Source: Bradyrhizobium barranii subsp. barranii (GTDB lineage: Bacteria; Pseudomonadota; Alphaproteobacteria; Rhizobiales; Xanthobacteraceae). Taken from it: 64,000 nucleotides of DNA. Position numbers and translations under genes: made by a program. Below the pieces are notes generated by a model. That model was not told the DNA's origin and ran no database searches. It saw only the letters and a program-made list of their open reading frames with translations. Below are positions 1 to 10,131 of this stretch, in pieces. The DNA is taken from contig NZ_CP086136.1 of the NCBI RefSeq assembly GCF_017565645.3, positions 9,531,501 to 9,595,500 of the forward strand, read 5' to 3'. Each line of letters starts with the position of its first letter. Position 1 is the first letter of the stretch.

Positions 1-726
1 GACCTGGAAGATCAGCATATCGCGATTGACCTCGGCATCGAGCACGTAGTCGAGCGGCGTGTTGGAGGCGATGCCGCCGTCCCAGTAATGCTCGCCTTCG
101 ATCACGACGGACGGAAAGCCCGGCGGCAGCGCGCCGGAGGCCATGATGTGCTCGGGGCCGATGGTCTTGCCGAGCTTCTTGAACTCGTAATTGTCGAAAT
201 ATTTGAAGTTGCCCGAGGTGACGCCGACGGCGCCGACCGACAGGCGCGTCTTCAGATCGTTGATGCGATCGAAATCGACCAGGCGCTCCAGCGTCTTCTT
301 CAGCGGCGCGGTGTCGTAATAACTCTCGGCCTGCTTGGTGCCGGGCGGCCAGAGCGGCGCGGGCGGAATGCGCGGCGTGAAGAAACCGGGCACGCCGAAG
401 GTCGCGATCAATGCGGCACTGGTCGAATTGAACAGCTCGCGGCTGTGATCGCTCTTGCCGATCGGCTTCCACGGCACCGGCGCCGACACCATCTCCCAGA
501 ATTCCTTGAGCCGCTTGACGCGGGTCTGTCCCTCGTTGCCGGCGATGATGGCGGCGTTGACCGCGCCGATCGAGATGCCGGCGACCCATTCCGGCTCGAA
601 GTCGAAATGGCACAGCGACTGGTAGGCGCCGGCCTGATAGGAGCCGAGCGCCCCACCGCCCTGGAGGACCAGGACGCGCTGCGCCTTCGCGGGGACTGTT
701 GCGACTTCCGGGCTATGATCTGTCAT
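1..726 (-). CDS. Patatin-like phospholipase family protein (3' end outside window)
   Basis: This is a partial reading frame that starts at an ATG at 726 and runs off the left edge in frame. The N-terminus contains the glycine-rich oxyanion-hole motif GGGALG about 25 residues in, followed by the nucleophile elbow GISIG (GxSxG), as in patatin/RssA-type serine acyl hydrolases. A later stretch near the window edge reads WDGGIASNTPL, which carries the DG[G/A] motif that supplies the catalytic aspartate. Family knowledge predicts a Ser-Asp dyad lipase or phospholipase; the substrate cannot be read from the sequence. The extended DGGIASNTPL region resembles the DUF3734-type patatins of Rhizobiales. 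There is no signal peptide. It lies downstream of and co-directional with the CAP lipoprotein gene, separated by 78 bp, with no evidence of functional linkage. Confidence 0.85.
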   Translation of the reverse strand, partial: MTDHSPEVATVPAKAQRVLVLQGGGALGSYQAGAYQSLCHFDFEPEWVAGISIGAVNAAIIAGNEGQTRVKRLKEFWEMVSAPVPWKPIGKSDHSRELFNSTSAALIATFGVPGFFTPRIPPAPLWPPGTKQAESYYDTAPLKKTLERLVDFDRINDLKTRLSVGAVGVTSGNFKYFDNYEFKKLGKTIGPEHIMASGALPPGFPSVVIEGEHYWDGGIASNTPLDYVLDAEVNRDMLIFQV

Positions 727-804
727 CTGGGAACAATAGCAAAAGGCGAGCCACCGTGGCGACAGTCCGCCGCGGCGTCAATGCATCCCGGGATCAAGTC
801 TGGC

Positions 805-1308
805 TTATCGGGGGTCGGTCGCGGCCAGGATCATGGTCCAGAACACCTTGTATTTGGTGCCAGGAGCATAGCCCGCCGCGATGCCCAGTTTTGTGACACC
901 GCCCTTGAGCATGTTGGCGCGGTGCGGGGGCGAGTCGCGCCAGCCGGAAAACGCTTCCGCCAGCGTATGATAGCCCGCCGAGACGTTCTCGACCGCCACC
1001 GTCGCCGGATAGCCGCCCGCGCTGAGGCGCTTGGCCAGCGGTGCGCGGACGTCATGGTCCATCTTGTTGGCCGCCGCCATGGCCTGGGACTGGGATTCGG
1101 CGAGCCGCATCAGTTCGGGGTCGACCACGACGGTGCCGAGGGCGTTGTTCTGGCGGTATTGCGAGATCATGATCGCTGCCGCCTGCGCATCGAGCTTGGT
1201 GCCCGGGACCGACATGTCGGCATACATCGACGGCTGCTGGACCGGTGCTTCGTTGCCGGCGCAGCCGGCGAGAAGCAAAGTGATGAGTATTGCGGCCGCA
1301 GCGCGCAT
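805..1308 (-). CDS. CAP-domain (SCP/PR1-like) lipoprotein
   Basis: This is a predicted secreted lipoprotein of 167 residues. The start at 1308 was chosen because it puts a short basic N-terminus and hydrophobic stretch directly before the lipobox LLAGC; the longer frame to 1344 adds a segment with no signal character. The mature part has CAP features: an early LMRLAESQSQAMA helix, an HD pair around MDHDVRAP, an AVENVSAGY block and the C-terminal WRDSPPHRANML motif with the conserved histidine and asparagine. CAP proteins are extracytoplasmic and often bind lipids or metals; the role of bacterial stand-alone members is mostly unknown. It lies 93 bp downstream of cysA on the same strand, so read-through is possible, but a sulfur role is not supported. 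Confidence 0.8.
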   Translation of the reverse strand: MRAAAAILITLLLAGCAGNEAPVQQPSMYADMSVPGTKLDAQAAAIMISQYRQNNALGTVVVDPELMRLAESQSQAMAAANKMDHDVRAPLAKRLSAGGYPATVAVENVSAGYHTLAEAFSGWRDSPPHRANMLKGGVTKLGIAAGYAPGTKYKVFWTMILAATDPR

Positions 1309-1401
1309 GTTCAGGGGCCCCCAAATGAGGGGCCGTTGTTGCATACCAACCGTGGCTGAAAGGTGAATATTGAGGAAGATTTGAGCTTTCGGCCGAGGCG
1401 C

Positions 1402-2425
<1,024 letters not shown>

Positions 2426-2436
<11 letters not shown>

Positions 2437-3337
2437 TTGCGTCGTGTCCTTCGTCGAGGTGACGTTCGAGAACGGTCTTGGCGATCAACGTGATCAGGGC
2501 CAGCATCGCCAGCAGCGAGGCGATCGCAAACGCCGCGACGAACTGGTACTCGTTGTAGAGAATCTCGACCAGCAGCGGCATGGTGTTGGTCTCGCCGCGG
2601 ATGTGTCCGGATACCACCGACACGGCGCCGAATTCGCCCATCGCGCGCGCGTTGCAGAGCAGGACGCCGTAGAGCACGCCCCATTTGATGTTGGGCAGGG
2701 TGACGCGGAAGAAGGTTTGCAGGCCGGAGGCGCCGAGCGAGATCGCGGCCTCCTCCTCCTGCGTGCCCTGCTCCTGCATCAGGGGGATCAGCGCGCGCGC
2801 CACGAACGGGAAGGTCACGAAGGTGGTGGCGAGCGCGATGCCGGGCACCGCGAACAGGATCTGGATATCGTGATCCCTAAGCCAGCTGCCGAAATAGCCC
2901 TGCGCGCCGAACAGCAGCACGAAGACGAGGCCCGAGATCACCGGGCTCACCGAGAACGGCAGGTCGATCAGCGTGATCAGGAAGGTCTTGCCGCGAAACT
3001 CGAACTTGGCGATGGCCCATGCCGCGACGAGGCCGAATACGAGGTTGAGGCCGACCGAGATCGCCGCCACGATCAACGTCAGCTTGATTGCAGCCAGCGC
3101 TTCCGGTTCGGCAAGCGCAGAGAAATAGGCGAGAACGCCTCTCGAAAAGGCCTGCGCGAACACCAGAACCAGCGGCAGCACGACGAAGACGCTGAGGAAG
3201 ATCACCGCCAGCGCGATGATGGCGATACGTATTGCGGGCGGCTCGGTGCGGAGGCTGTCGCGTGCCGCAGCGGCGTGCGCACGTACGCGCGCATCGGTCG
3301 AAGGCAGCGAGACGGAATCTGCGATCTGCATCGTCAT
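2426..3337 (-). CDS. cysW: Sulfate ABC transporter permease CysW
   Basis: This 303-residue integral membrane permease has about six hydrophobic spans. It forms the heterodimeric channel with CysT. The cytoplasmic EAA-type loop that docks the ATPase is seen at [27 protein letters not shown]. The N-terminal 35 residues before the first span are hydrophilic and a little longer than in enterobacterial CysW. It sits 9 bp after cysT and overlaps cysA. A second in-frame ATG two codons later could also serve as the start. The CysW rather than CysT call rests on gene order and on the [13 protein letters not shown] segment typical of CysW. Confidence 0.93.
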
Positions 3338-3346
3338 GATCTGCCC

Positions 3347-4183
3347 TCAGCGCGCCGGGATCCGGCTCTGCGCCCAGCGCTGGAGCCGGTTGACGGCGAA
3401 GATGATGACGAAGGAGACGACGAGCATGACCACGGCGATGGCGGTCGCGTCGGCATAGCGGAATTCGGACAGCCGGATCACGATCAGGAGCGGCGCGATC
3501 TCGGAGACATTAGGCAGATTGCCGGCGATGAAGATCACCGAGCCGTATTCGCCGACCGCGCGGGCGAAGGCGAGCGCGAGGCCAGTGAGCAGCGCCGGTC
3601 CGAGCGAGGGCAGGATCACGCGGATGATGGTCTGCCAGCGGCTGGCGCCGAGGCTGCCCGCGGCTTCCTCGATCTCGGGGTCGAGGTCCTGGAGCACCGG
3701 CTGCACGGTGCGCACCACGAAGGGGATGCCGATGAAGATCATGGCGACGAAGATGCCGATCGGCGTGAATGCCACCTTGATACCGAGCGCGGCGAGCGGC
3801 GCGCCCAGCCAGCCCGTCTCGGCAAACAGCGCGGTCAGCGCGACGCCGGCGACCGCCGTCGGCAGCGCGAACGGCACGTCGACGATAGCGTCGAACAACC
3901 GGCGCCCGGGGAAGCGGTAACGCACCAGCGCCCAGACGATGATGCTGCCCATGACGAGATTGACGCAGGCCGCCGCAAAGGCGAGGCCGAAGGAGACGCG
4001 CAAGGCGTTGAGGGTGCGGCGGCTGGACAGGATGTTCCAGAATTGCTCGGGGCTAAGCTCCAGCGATTTCAGGAACAGCCCGGCGAGCGGAATCAGGATG
4101 ATGATGGAGAGCCAGGAAAGCGTCAGTCCCATCGTGAGACCGAAGCCCGGCAATGTCCGTCGTCGTGCTGCAACTGCGCTCAC
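3347..4183 (-). CDS. cysT: Sulfate ABC transporter permease CysT (CysU)
   Basis: This 278-residue permease is the partner of CysW in sulfate import. It starts with GTG at 4183, preceded at about 5 bp by a strong purine-rich ribosome site (AGGGGG), and no better ATG lies nearby. It has about six membrane spans, and the EAA loop reads IEEAAGSLGASRWQTIIRVILP. The AVGEYGSVIFIAGN block is characteristic of CysT. It follows the binding-protein gene by 33 bp and precedes cysW by 9 bp, so the four transporter genes look like one transcript. Confidence 0.94.
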   Translation of the reverse strand: MSAVAARRRTLPGFGLTMGLTLSWLSIIILIPLAGLFLKSLELSPEQFWNILSSRRTLNALRVSFGLAFAAACVNLVMGSIIVWALVRYRFPGRRLFDAIVDVPFALPTAVAGVALTALFAETGWLGAPLAALGIKVAFTPIGIFVAMIFIGIPFVVRTVQPVLQDLDPEIEEAAGSLGASRWQTIIRVILPSLGPALLTGLALAFARAVGEYGSVIFIAGNLPNVSEIAPLLIVIRLSEFRYADATAIAVVMLVVSFVIIFAVNRLQRWAQSRIPAR

Positions 4184-4216
4184 CAGGCCCCCTGCTACTC
4201 CTAAGACGGCGCCCGA

Positions 4217-5218
4217 TCAGTTCTTGTAGATCTGATCAAAGACGCCGCCGTCGGCAAAATGTTCCTTCTGCGCCTTGGTCCAGCCGCCGAAAACGTCGTC
4301 GATCGTGAACAGTTCGACCTTGGCGAAGGAGTTTTCGTACTTCTTGGCAATCTCGGCGTCGCGCGGACGGTAGAAATTGCGCGCGGCGATTTCTTGACCT
4401 TCCTTGGTATACCAATACTGGAGGTAGGCATCGGCCGCGTTACGGGTGCCTTTTTTATCGGCAACCTTGTCGACGATCGCGACCGGCGGCTCGGCGAGGA
4501 TCGATTGCGGCGGCGCCACGATCTCGAACTTCTGCGCACCAAACTCCTTCAGGGCGAGATAGGCCTCGTTCTCCCAGGCCAGCAGCACGTCGCCGACGCC
4601 GCGCTCGACGAAGGTCACGGTGGCGCCGCGCGCACCGGTATCGAGCACCGGCACCTGCTGGTAGAGCTTTCCGATGAAGTCCTTGGCCTTGTCGGCCGAG
4701 CCGTATTTCTTTTGGGCAAAGCCCCAGGCGGCGAGATAATTCCAGCGCGCCCCGCCGGAGGTCTTCGGGTTCGGCGTGATCACCGAGACACCGGTCTTGA
4801 GCAGATCGTCCCAGTCCTTGATGCCCTTCGGATTGCCCTTGCGCACCAGAAACACGATGGTCGAGGTATAGGGCGATGAATTCTGCGGCAGACGCTTCTG
4901 CCAGTCAGTCGCGGTGAGGCCCTTGTTCGCGACGGCGTCGATGTCATAGGCGAGCGCGAGCGTCACCACATCGGCCTGCAATCCGTCGATCACGGCACGC
5001 GCCTGCGAGCCGCTGCCGCCATGCGACTGCTTGATCTCAACGCTCTTGCCGGTTTCCTTCTGATAGGCATTCGCGAACGCCTTGTTGAACTCGGCATAGA
5101 GCTCACGCGTCGGATCGTACGACACGTTCAAGAGATTGATGTCAGCGGCGAGAGCCGAGCTTGCCAACAATCCAGTCAAGAGCAGCCCTGCCGCGAGCGG
5201 AACGATACGGCGCATCAT
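4217..5218 (-). CDS. sbp: Periplasmic sulfate-binding protein
   Basis: This substrate-binding subunit of the sulfate importer has 333 residues from the chosen start. Four in-frame ATGs occur at 5230, 5224, 5218 and 5215; GGAG at 5225-5228 is ideally spaced for 5218. A Sec signal (basic MMRR, hydrophobic core, ASSALA cleavage site) is followed by the family start [19 protein letters not shown]. The [39 protein letters not shown] and [27 protein letters not shown] blocks are classic for Sbp/CysP. Whether it prefers sulfate or thiosulfate is not decidable here. It is separated from cysH by 124 bp, enough for its own promoter. Confidence 0.93.
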   Translation of the reverse strand: MMRRIVPLAAGLLLTGLLASSALAADINLLNVSYDPTRELYAEFNKAFANAYQKETGKSVEIKQSHGGSGSQARAVIDGLQADVVTLALAYDIDAVANKGLTATDWQKRLPQNSSPYTSTIVFLVRKGNPKGIKDWDDLLKTGVSVITPNPKTSGGARWNYLAAWGFAQKKYGSADKAKDFIGKLYQQVPVLDTGARGATVTFVERGVGDVLLAWENEAYLALKEFGAQKFEIVAPPQSILAEPPVAIVDKVADKKGTRNAADAYLQYWYTKEGQEIAARNFYRPRDAEIAKKYENSFAKVELFTIDDVFGGWTKAQKEHFADGGVFDQIYKN

Positions 5219-5342
5219 GTCCATCTCCATTTACCTCGACGACGTCATCGTCATCGATGGCACGCGGGCATAACTCGGGGCGAAACGCTCTCAAGTCAAC
5301 GGAACCGGATTTTCTTGTTCGTAGCCGGACAGCTCGACTGTG

Positions 5343-6074
5343 CTACGAAGTCTTCATCGTGTGGATGCCGCATTCTGTCTTGGCTCGGCCGCGCCAGCGA
5401 CCGGCGCGTGCATCCTCGCCCTCGGCCGTTCTGCTGGTGCAAGGCATACACCCAACCGACAGGAAACCGGACTCCACCAGCGGATGACGCGGCAATTTGG
5501 CGCGGACGAAAATGGCTTCGAGTTCCTCGCGCGAGACATTGGCGAAGGGGTTGAACTTCAACCGCGCGCCATCGTCCTCGACCACCGGAATGTCGGTGCG
5601 CGCATTACCCTGAAAGCGCTTGCGGCCATTGAGCCACGCATCGAACGGCTTCAGCGCACGCGCCAGCGGCTCGACCTTGCGGATGCGGCAGCAGGCGTCT
5701 GGATCGGAGAACCAGAGGTCGCGGTCGGGATCTTCGCGCGACAGCGTCTCCTCGGCAGGCCTGATCGAGCGGACGTCCTTCAAGCCGAGTTCCGCGATCA
5801 GCGTGTCGCGATAGGCCAGCGTCTCCTCGAACAGCCAGCCGGTGTCGAGGAAGATCACGGGGATCGCCGGATCGACGTCGGCCATGACCTTCAGCAGCGT
5901 CGCCGATTCCGTGCCGAAGGACGACACCAGCGCAAGCTTCTCGCGCCCGACCGCCTGCAACGCCGCGGCGATGACCTCCGCGGGCGAAGCATCGCGCAGC
6001 GCGCGATCGAGTTCCTCCGCCGAGGGCAGCGCGGACGCGGACACCGAAGCGACCTGGGGCGCGATTGCGTTCAC
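5343..6074 (-). CDS. cysH: APS-type assimilatory adenylyl-sulfate reductase CysH
   Basis: This enzyme reduces activated sulfate to sulfite. The 243-residue protein shows the CC pair (C128-C129) and CxxC pair (C209, C212) that bind a 4Fe-4S cluster in APS-type reductases, and the C-terminal ECGIH motif with the redox-active cysteine (C235). It also has the PAPS/APS binding SSFGTES loop (residues 51-57) and FLDTGWLF. The iron-sulfur cysteines argue for APS as substrate rather than PAPS, as known for the family. The start is GTG at 6074, overlapping the TGA of the DUF934 gene (GTGA), so translation is probably coupled. The gene ends the cysG-to-cysH run. Confidence 0.95.
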   Translation of the reverse strand: MNAIAPQVASVSASALPSAEELDRALRDASPAEVIAAALQAVGREKLALVSSFGTESATLLKVMADVDPAIPVIFLDTGWLFEETLAYRDTLIAELGLKDVRSIRPAEETLSREDPDRDLWFSDPDACCRIRKVEPLARALKPFDAWLNGRKRFQGNARTDIPVVEDDGARLKFNPFANVSREELEAIFVRAKLPRHPLVESGFLSVGCMPCTSRTAEGEDARAGRWRGRAKTECGIHTMKTS

Positions 6075-6586
6075 GTGCCGACACCTTCGGAGTGACGCAG
6101 CTGCATCCGCCGGTGCAGCGCGGTGATGCGGCCGTCGCCGGTCGGCTGATAGAACACCGAATAGCGCTTCGCCGTCTGCATGAAGGCTTCCGCGTCGGCC
6201 TGCTTCTTGACCTCGAAGGAATCGAAGCCGGCACGCAGCATGAACACGAACTGATCGCGCAGCACCTGGCCGGTGGCACGCAAATCGCCGCGATAATTAT
6301 AGCGCTCGCGCAGCAGGCGCGCCTGGCTGTAGGCGCGGCCATCGCGGAAGCTCGGGAACACCAATGCGACGACGGCGATCTTGCCGAGATAGGGCACGAG
6401 CTCGGCGATATCGCGATTGTTCGGCCAGATCACGCCGACCTTGCCGCCGCGCTTGAGCAGCGCGTCCGCATCACTGAGGAAGCGCTCGGCCGGCACCAGG
6501 ATGTCGCCGCCCTCGGGCAGCGGCGTGTCGACGGCAAGCTTGACGAAGCTGTCGTCGGCGATTTTTCCGCCGTTAACGAGTGGCAT
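6071..6586 (-). CDS. DUF934 protein, probable sulfite-reduction accessory factor
   Basis: This 171-residue soluble protein matches the DUF934 family, recognisable from the GVIWPNNRDIAELVPYL and FPSFRDGRAYSQARLLRERYNYRGDLRATGQVLRDQF blocks. DUF934 genes are usually found beside cysI in alpha- and betaproteobacteria and are often labelled sulfite-reductase associated. A biochemical role is not established, and it may act in electron delivery or enzyme maturation. It overlaps the 3' end of cysI by 14 bp and cysH by 4 bp, which places it firmly in the reductase operon. Confidence 0.88.
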   Translation of the reverse strand: MPLVNGGKIADDSFVKLAVDTPLPEGGDILVPAERFLSDADALLKRGGKVGVIWPNNRDIAELVPYLGKIAVVALVFPSFRDGRAYSQARLLRERYNYRGDLRATGQVLRDQFVFMLRAGFDSFEVKKQADAEAFMQTAKRYSVFYQPTGDGRITALHRRMQLRHSEGVGT

Positions 6587-8228
6587 AGACGCGCTCCTTG
6601 AAGGGTTCGACGCCGAGGCGCTTCACGGTGTCGACGAACAGCTCCTCCGGCCGCTCGCGCAGCGCCAGATAGGCTTCCACGATGTCCTCGACGACGTCAG
6701 CGACCTCGTCAAACTTGACGCCGGGGCCGATCAGATTGCCAAGCGCGGCGCTCTCGTCGGCACGGCCGCCGATGGTGATCTGGTAGACCTCCTCGCCGTT
6801 CTTCTCGACACCGAGAATGCCGATATGGCCAACATGATGATGGCCGCAGGCATTGATGCAGCCGGAGATGTTGATATGCAGCCGCCCGATCAGATTGGCG
6901 AGCTCATGGTTGGCAAAGCGCCGCGTCAGCTCCTGCGCGATCGGGATCGAGCGCGCATTGGCCAACGAGCAATAGTCGAGCCCCGGGCAGGCGATGATGT
7001 CGGTGATCAGGTTGACATTCGGCGTCGCCAGCCCAAGCTTGTCGAGCGCCTTCCACAGCGCCGGCAGGTCGCGCCTGGCAACATGCGGCAGCGCCAAATT
7101 CTGCTCATGACCGACGCGGATCTCGCCGAAGGAATATTTGTCGGCGAGATCGGCCAGCGCATCCATCTGCTCGGCTGTGGCATCGCCCGGAGGCGCGCCG
7201 ATCGGCTTCAGCGAGATCGTGACGATGGAGTAGCCCGGGTTCTTGTGCGCGGCGACCGAGTTCTTGCGCCACGCCTCGAAATCGGGATCGGCCGCGGCCT
7301 GGCGCAGCTCGTCCGGCATGTGCGGCAGCTTCTCATAAGCCGGATAGATGAAGCGCGAGCGGATGTCCTCGATCACCTCGTCGTCGATCTGAAGCGAGGA
7401 GTTGCGGATATGCTGCCACTCCTCCTCGACCTCGCGGGAGAACTTTTCGATGCCGAGCTCGTGCACCAGGATCTTGATGCGCGCCTTGTAGATATTGTCG
7501 CGGCGTCCGTACTGGTTGTAGACGCGCAGGATCGCCTCGATATAGCTCAGGAGATCGCGGCCGTGGACGAAGTGCTTGATGGTCTTGCCGATGAACGGCG
7601 TGCGGCCGAGACCGCCGCCGACCAGCACCTCGAAGCCGGTTTCGCCCTTCTCGTTCTTGATCAGCCGCAGGCCGATGTCGTGGACCTTGATCGCAGCGCG
7701 GTCGTGATCCGACGCGGTGATCGCGATCTTGAACTTGCGCGGCAGGAACGAGAATTCCGGATGCAGCGTAGTGTGCTGGCGGATCAGCTCCGACCAGATG
7801 CGGGGATCCTCGATCTCGCCCGGCGCGACGCCGGCCCACTGATCCGAGGTGACGTTGCGCATGTTGTTGCCGGAGGTCTGCATCGCGTGGATGCCGACCT
7901 CGGCAAGATCGGCCAGCGCATCCGGCAGGTCCGAAAGCTTGATCCAGTTGAACTGGATGTTCTGGCGCGTGGTGAAATGGCCGTAGCCGCGGTCATATTT
8001 GCGCGCGACATGGGCAAGCTGCCGCAACTGGTTCGACGCCAGCGTTCCGTAGGGAATCGCGACGCGGAACATGTAGGCGTGCAGTTGCAGATAGACGCCG
8101 TTCTGCAAGCGCAGCATCTTGAATTCGTCCTCGGTCAACTCGCCCGAGAGACGGCGTTGCACCTGGTCGCGGAATTCCGAGACGCGCTCGTTGACCAGCG
8201 TGCGATCGATTTCGTCGTAAGCGTACAT
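6573..8228 (-). CDS. cysI: Siroheme nitrite/sulfite reductase, assimilatory sulfite reductase CysI type
   Basis: This 551-residue hemoprotein catalyses six-electron reduction of sulfite to sulfide. The siroheme/4Fe-4S cysteines are visible as C414 and C420 (ACPGLDYC) and C457 and C461 (SGCINACG), the family C-x5-C and C-x3-C arrangement. Substrate and siroheme contacts include FTTRQN (residues 85-90) and the TSGNNMRN block. Homologous repeats of the ferredoxin-like half-domains are apparent. Nitrite reductase is an alternative by sequence alone, but the cysH, cysG and DUF934 context points to sulfite. No flavoprotein CysJ lies in the window, so electrons probably come from ferredoxin or another donor. 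Confidence 0.93.
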   Translation of the reverse strand: MYAYDEIDRTLVNERVSEFRDQVQRRLSGELTEDEFKMLRLQNGVYLQLHAYMFRVAIPYGTLASNQLRQLAHVARKYDRGYGHFTTRQNIQFNWIKLSDLPDALADLAEVGIHAMQTSGNNMRNVTSDQWAGVAPGEIEDPRIWSELIRQHTTLHPEFSFLPRKFKIAITASDHDRAAIKVHDIGLRLIKNEKGETGFEVLVGGGLGRTPFIGKTIKHFVHGRDLLSYIEAILRVYNQYGRRDNIYKARIKILVHELGIEKFSREVEEEWQHIRNSSLQIDDEVIEDIRSRFIYPAYEKLPHMPDELRQAAADPDFEAWRKNSVAAHKNPGYSIVTISLKPIGAPPGDATAEQMDALADLADKYSFGEIRVGHEQNLALPHVARRDLPALWKALDKLGLATPNVNLITDIIACPGLDYCSLANARSIPIAQELTRRFANHELANLIGRLHINISGCINACGHHHVGHIGILGVEKNGEEVYQITIGGRADESAALGNLIGPGVKFDEVADVVEDIVEAYLALRERPEELFVDTVKRLGVEPFKERVYATR

Positions 8229-8258
8229 GATTAAAGTGCCTTACAGCCCGACCTGCGA

Positions 8259-8567
8259 TTAAACCGGCAAGTCGATGGTCACGCCATCGCGGCGGATCTG
8301 CTCGCGCAGATTTCCGGGGACGATCTTGCCGTCCTCGCCGATCTGGACCGGAGCGATATAGGGACCAATCGCGCCGACGTCATCGGCCACGGCCTCGGCG
8401 AGCAACGCTTTCGCCTCATCGGAGTTTCGCACGATCGCGGCGTCTGCGAGGTCAGCCGACCAGCCCTTGGCAGCGGTGCGGTAGACGACGACGCCATCCC
8501 AGGTACGGTTAGCGGTCACGACGGAGGAATCGCTGATTTTAAGTTTCTTTTGCAAGGGAGAGGTCAT
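8259..8567 (-). CDS. DUF2849 protein of the sulfite-reduction operon
   Basis: This small 102-residue protein resembles DUF2849, with the block VVTANRTWDGVVVYRTAAKGWSAD. It lies between cysG, whose end it overlaps by 4 bp (ATGA), and cysI, 30 bp downstream. DUF2849 members are commonly located next to siroheme-dependent sulfite reductase in Rhizobiales. No catalytic motif, cysteine or membrane segment is visible. A supporting role in CysI assembly or regulation is inferred from context only. Confidence 0.82.
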   Translation of the reverse strand: MTSPLQKKLKISDSSVVTANRTWDGVVVYRTAAKGWSADLADAAIVRNSDEAKALLAEAVADDVGAIGPYIAPVQIGEDGKIVPGNLREQIRRDGVTIDLPV

Positions 8568-9988
8568 TCGGCAGCATCCAGGAGGTCAGAGATGATTTGT
8601 TTGGGTGTTTCGCGGCGAAGTGAACCGGCATGCCGGACCACGTCGCCGATGATGAGGATGGCGGGACCGCCATGGGTCCGCCGCACGAGCTCGGGCAGGT
8701 CGCGCAGCGTGCCGATCGCGCCTTGTGCGTCCGGCCGCGTGACGCGGGAGAACACGCCGACCGGCGTCTCCGGCGAACGGCCGGCCGCGAACAGGCCTTC
8801 GCGGATTGCGGGGGCAGCGGTCATGCCCATGTAGACCACGACGGTCATCTTGGTGTCGGTCAGCGTAGACCAGTCCACGTTCTCGGCATCGCGCGCCTTG
8901 TGCGCGGTGAGGAAAGTGATGCGGGTCGCTTCACGGCGATAGGTCAGCGGCACCTCGAAATCGGCGGCGCCGCCGAGCCCTGCAGTGATGCCGGGAATGA
9001 TCGAATAGGCGACGCCGGCCGCGCGCAGCGCTTCGACCTCTTCGCCGCCGCGGCCGAACACGAAGGGGTCGCCGCCCTTCAGCCGCACCACGCGCTGGCC
9101 GGATTGCGCGGCCTCGATCATGCGCTTGTTGATGGCGTCCTGGCCGATGCCGGGTTTGCCGACGCGGCGGCCGACCGGAACGCGCGTGGTGTCGCGGCGG
9201 ATGCGGTCGAGAATTTCACCCGAGACCAGTTCGTCATGGAAGACGATGTCGGCATCCTGGAGCGCGCGCAGCGCCTTGATGGTGAGAAGATCAGGGTCGC
9301 CGGGCCCGGCGCCGACCAGCGCGACCGAGCCTTCCGGCTTGTCGGCACGCGCGAACGCGGACGGATCGGAGATCGCCTTGATCGCGGCGTCGGCCTCGCC
9401 CTTGCGGCCCGCGAGCACAGACGCGCCAATCGGACCGTCGATGACGCGCTCCCAGAAGCGGCGGCGCAGCGGAAACTCGGCGATGCGCTCGTTGATGGAT
9501 TTGCGGAAGCCGCCGATGAACTCGGCAAGCTCGCCGATGCGGGCCGGCAGCAGCGCCTCGATCTTCTCGCGCACGCGCCGCGCCACCACCGGCGAGGTTC
9601 CGCCGGTGCCGACCGCGACCACGACATCGCCGCGATCGACGATCGCCGGGAAGATGAAGCTGGAATGTTCGAGATCGTCCATGACGTTGACGGGCAGGCC
9701 GAGCGCCTTGGCGCGCGCCGACATGGCAACGCCGACATCGCCCGCGCCGGCGCAAACGATGGCAATGACGCCCGAGAGATCGGCGGTGAGCGGATCGCCA
9801 GTGGCGATTTCAACCCGCGCAGCGTCTTCGGAACTGAGGCTCAGGTCCTGATTGCCGTCGATCGCATGCACGCGGATGCGCGCACCGGCAGCAGCGAGCA
9901 CGCGCAGTTTGGCGCGCAAAAGCTCACCCGCGCCGATGAGTACCACCGGACCGGCCTTGAGATCGAGGAACACCGGCAAGAACCGCAT
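8564..9988 (-). CDS. cysG: Siroheme synthase CysG (bifunctional to trifunctional)
   Basis: This enzyme makes siroheme for CysI. The 474-residue protein has two parts. An N-terminal precorrin-2 dehydrogenase/ferrochelatase domain (about 1-210) starts with FLPVFLDLKAGPVVLIGAG, a Rossmann nucleotide-binding loop. A C-terminal uroporphyrinogen-III C-methyltransferase domain (about 220-465) has VALVGAGPGDPDLLTIKALRAL, DEL, RLKGGDPFVFGRGGEE and GITAG motifs. Length and order match fused CysG. It is the first gene of the minus-strand cys run and is divergent from cysD across a 143-bp AT-rich gap. Confidence 0.95.
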   Translation of the reverse strand: MRFLPVFLDLKAGPVVLIGAGELLRAKLRVLAAAGARIRVHAIDGNQDLSLSSEDAARVEIATGDPLTADLSGVIAIVCAGAGDVGVAMSARAKALGLPVNVMDDLEHSSFIFPAIVDRGDVVVAVGTGGTSPVVARRVREKIEALLPARIGELAEFIGGFRKSINERIAEFPLRRRFWERVIDGPIGASVLAGRKGEADAAIKAISDPSAFARADKPEGSVALVGAGPGDPDLLTIKALRALQDADIVFHDELVSGEILDRIRRDTTRVPVGRRVGKPGIGQDAINKRMIEAAQSGQRVVRLKGGDPFVFGRGGEEVEALRAAGVAYSIIPGITAGLGGAADFEVPLTYRREATRITFLTAHKARDAENVDWSTLTDTKMTVVVYMGMTAAPAIREGLFAAGRSPETPVGVFSRVTRPDAQGAIGTLRDLPELVRRTHGGPAILIIGDVVRHAGSLRRETPKQIISDLLDAAE

Positions 9989-10023
9989 GCGATACTCGCT
10001 CCCCCCACATCCGGGGTTGACTG

Positions 10024-10107
10024 GAATTATTTTCTATATATGTGTCGTTTCGAGCGCGCAAAGAGAAAATTTTTTCTTCTCTTCTGCACCGCAACTATAG
10101 AAAATTC
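10024..10107. promoter_or_regulatory. Divergent cysG/cysDNC promoter region with AT-rich inverted repeats
   Basis: The gap between cysG and cysD is strikingly AT-rich for this genome. It contains an imperfect inverted repeat with arms GAATTaTTTTCTATA at 10024-10038 and TATAGAAAATTC at 10096-10107, the left arm having one extra base. Between them is a second inverted repeat, AGAGAA at 10062-10067 and TTCTCT at 10077-10082, around a run of T. This geometry suits an operator controlling both cys transcripts according to sulfur state. The regulator is unknown: no cysB, cbl or Rrf2-type regulator gene is in the window. Confidence 0.45.
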
Positions 10108-10131
10108 GCCTCCAAACGCAAAGTGGCAGAG

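Noticed and set aside
5297..5330. EcfG promoter near cysH
   Set aside because: GGAAC lacks CGTT at the proper spacing and no gene starts downstream on that strand.
6417..8234. 605-residue plus-strand frame over cysI
   Set aside because: Antisense to a gene with intact catalytic residues; no family match or ribosome site.
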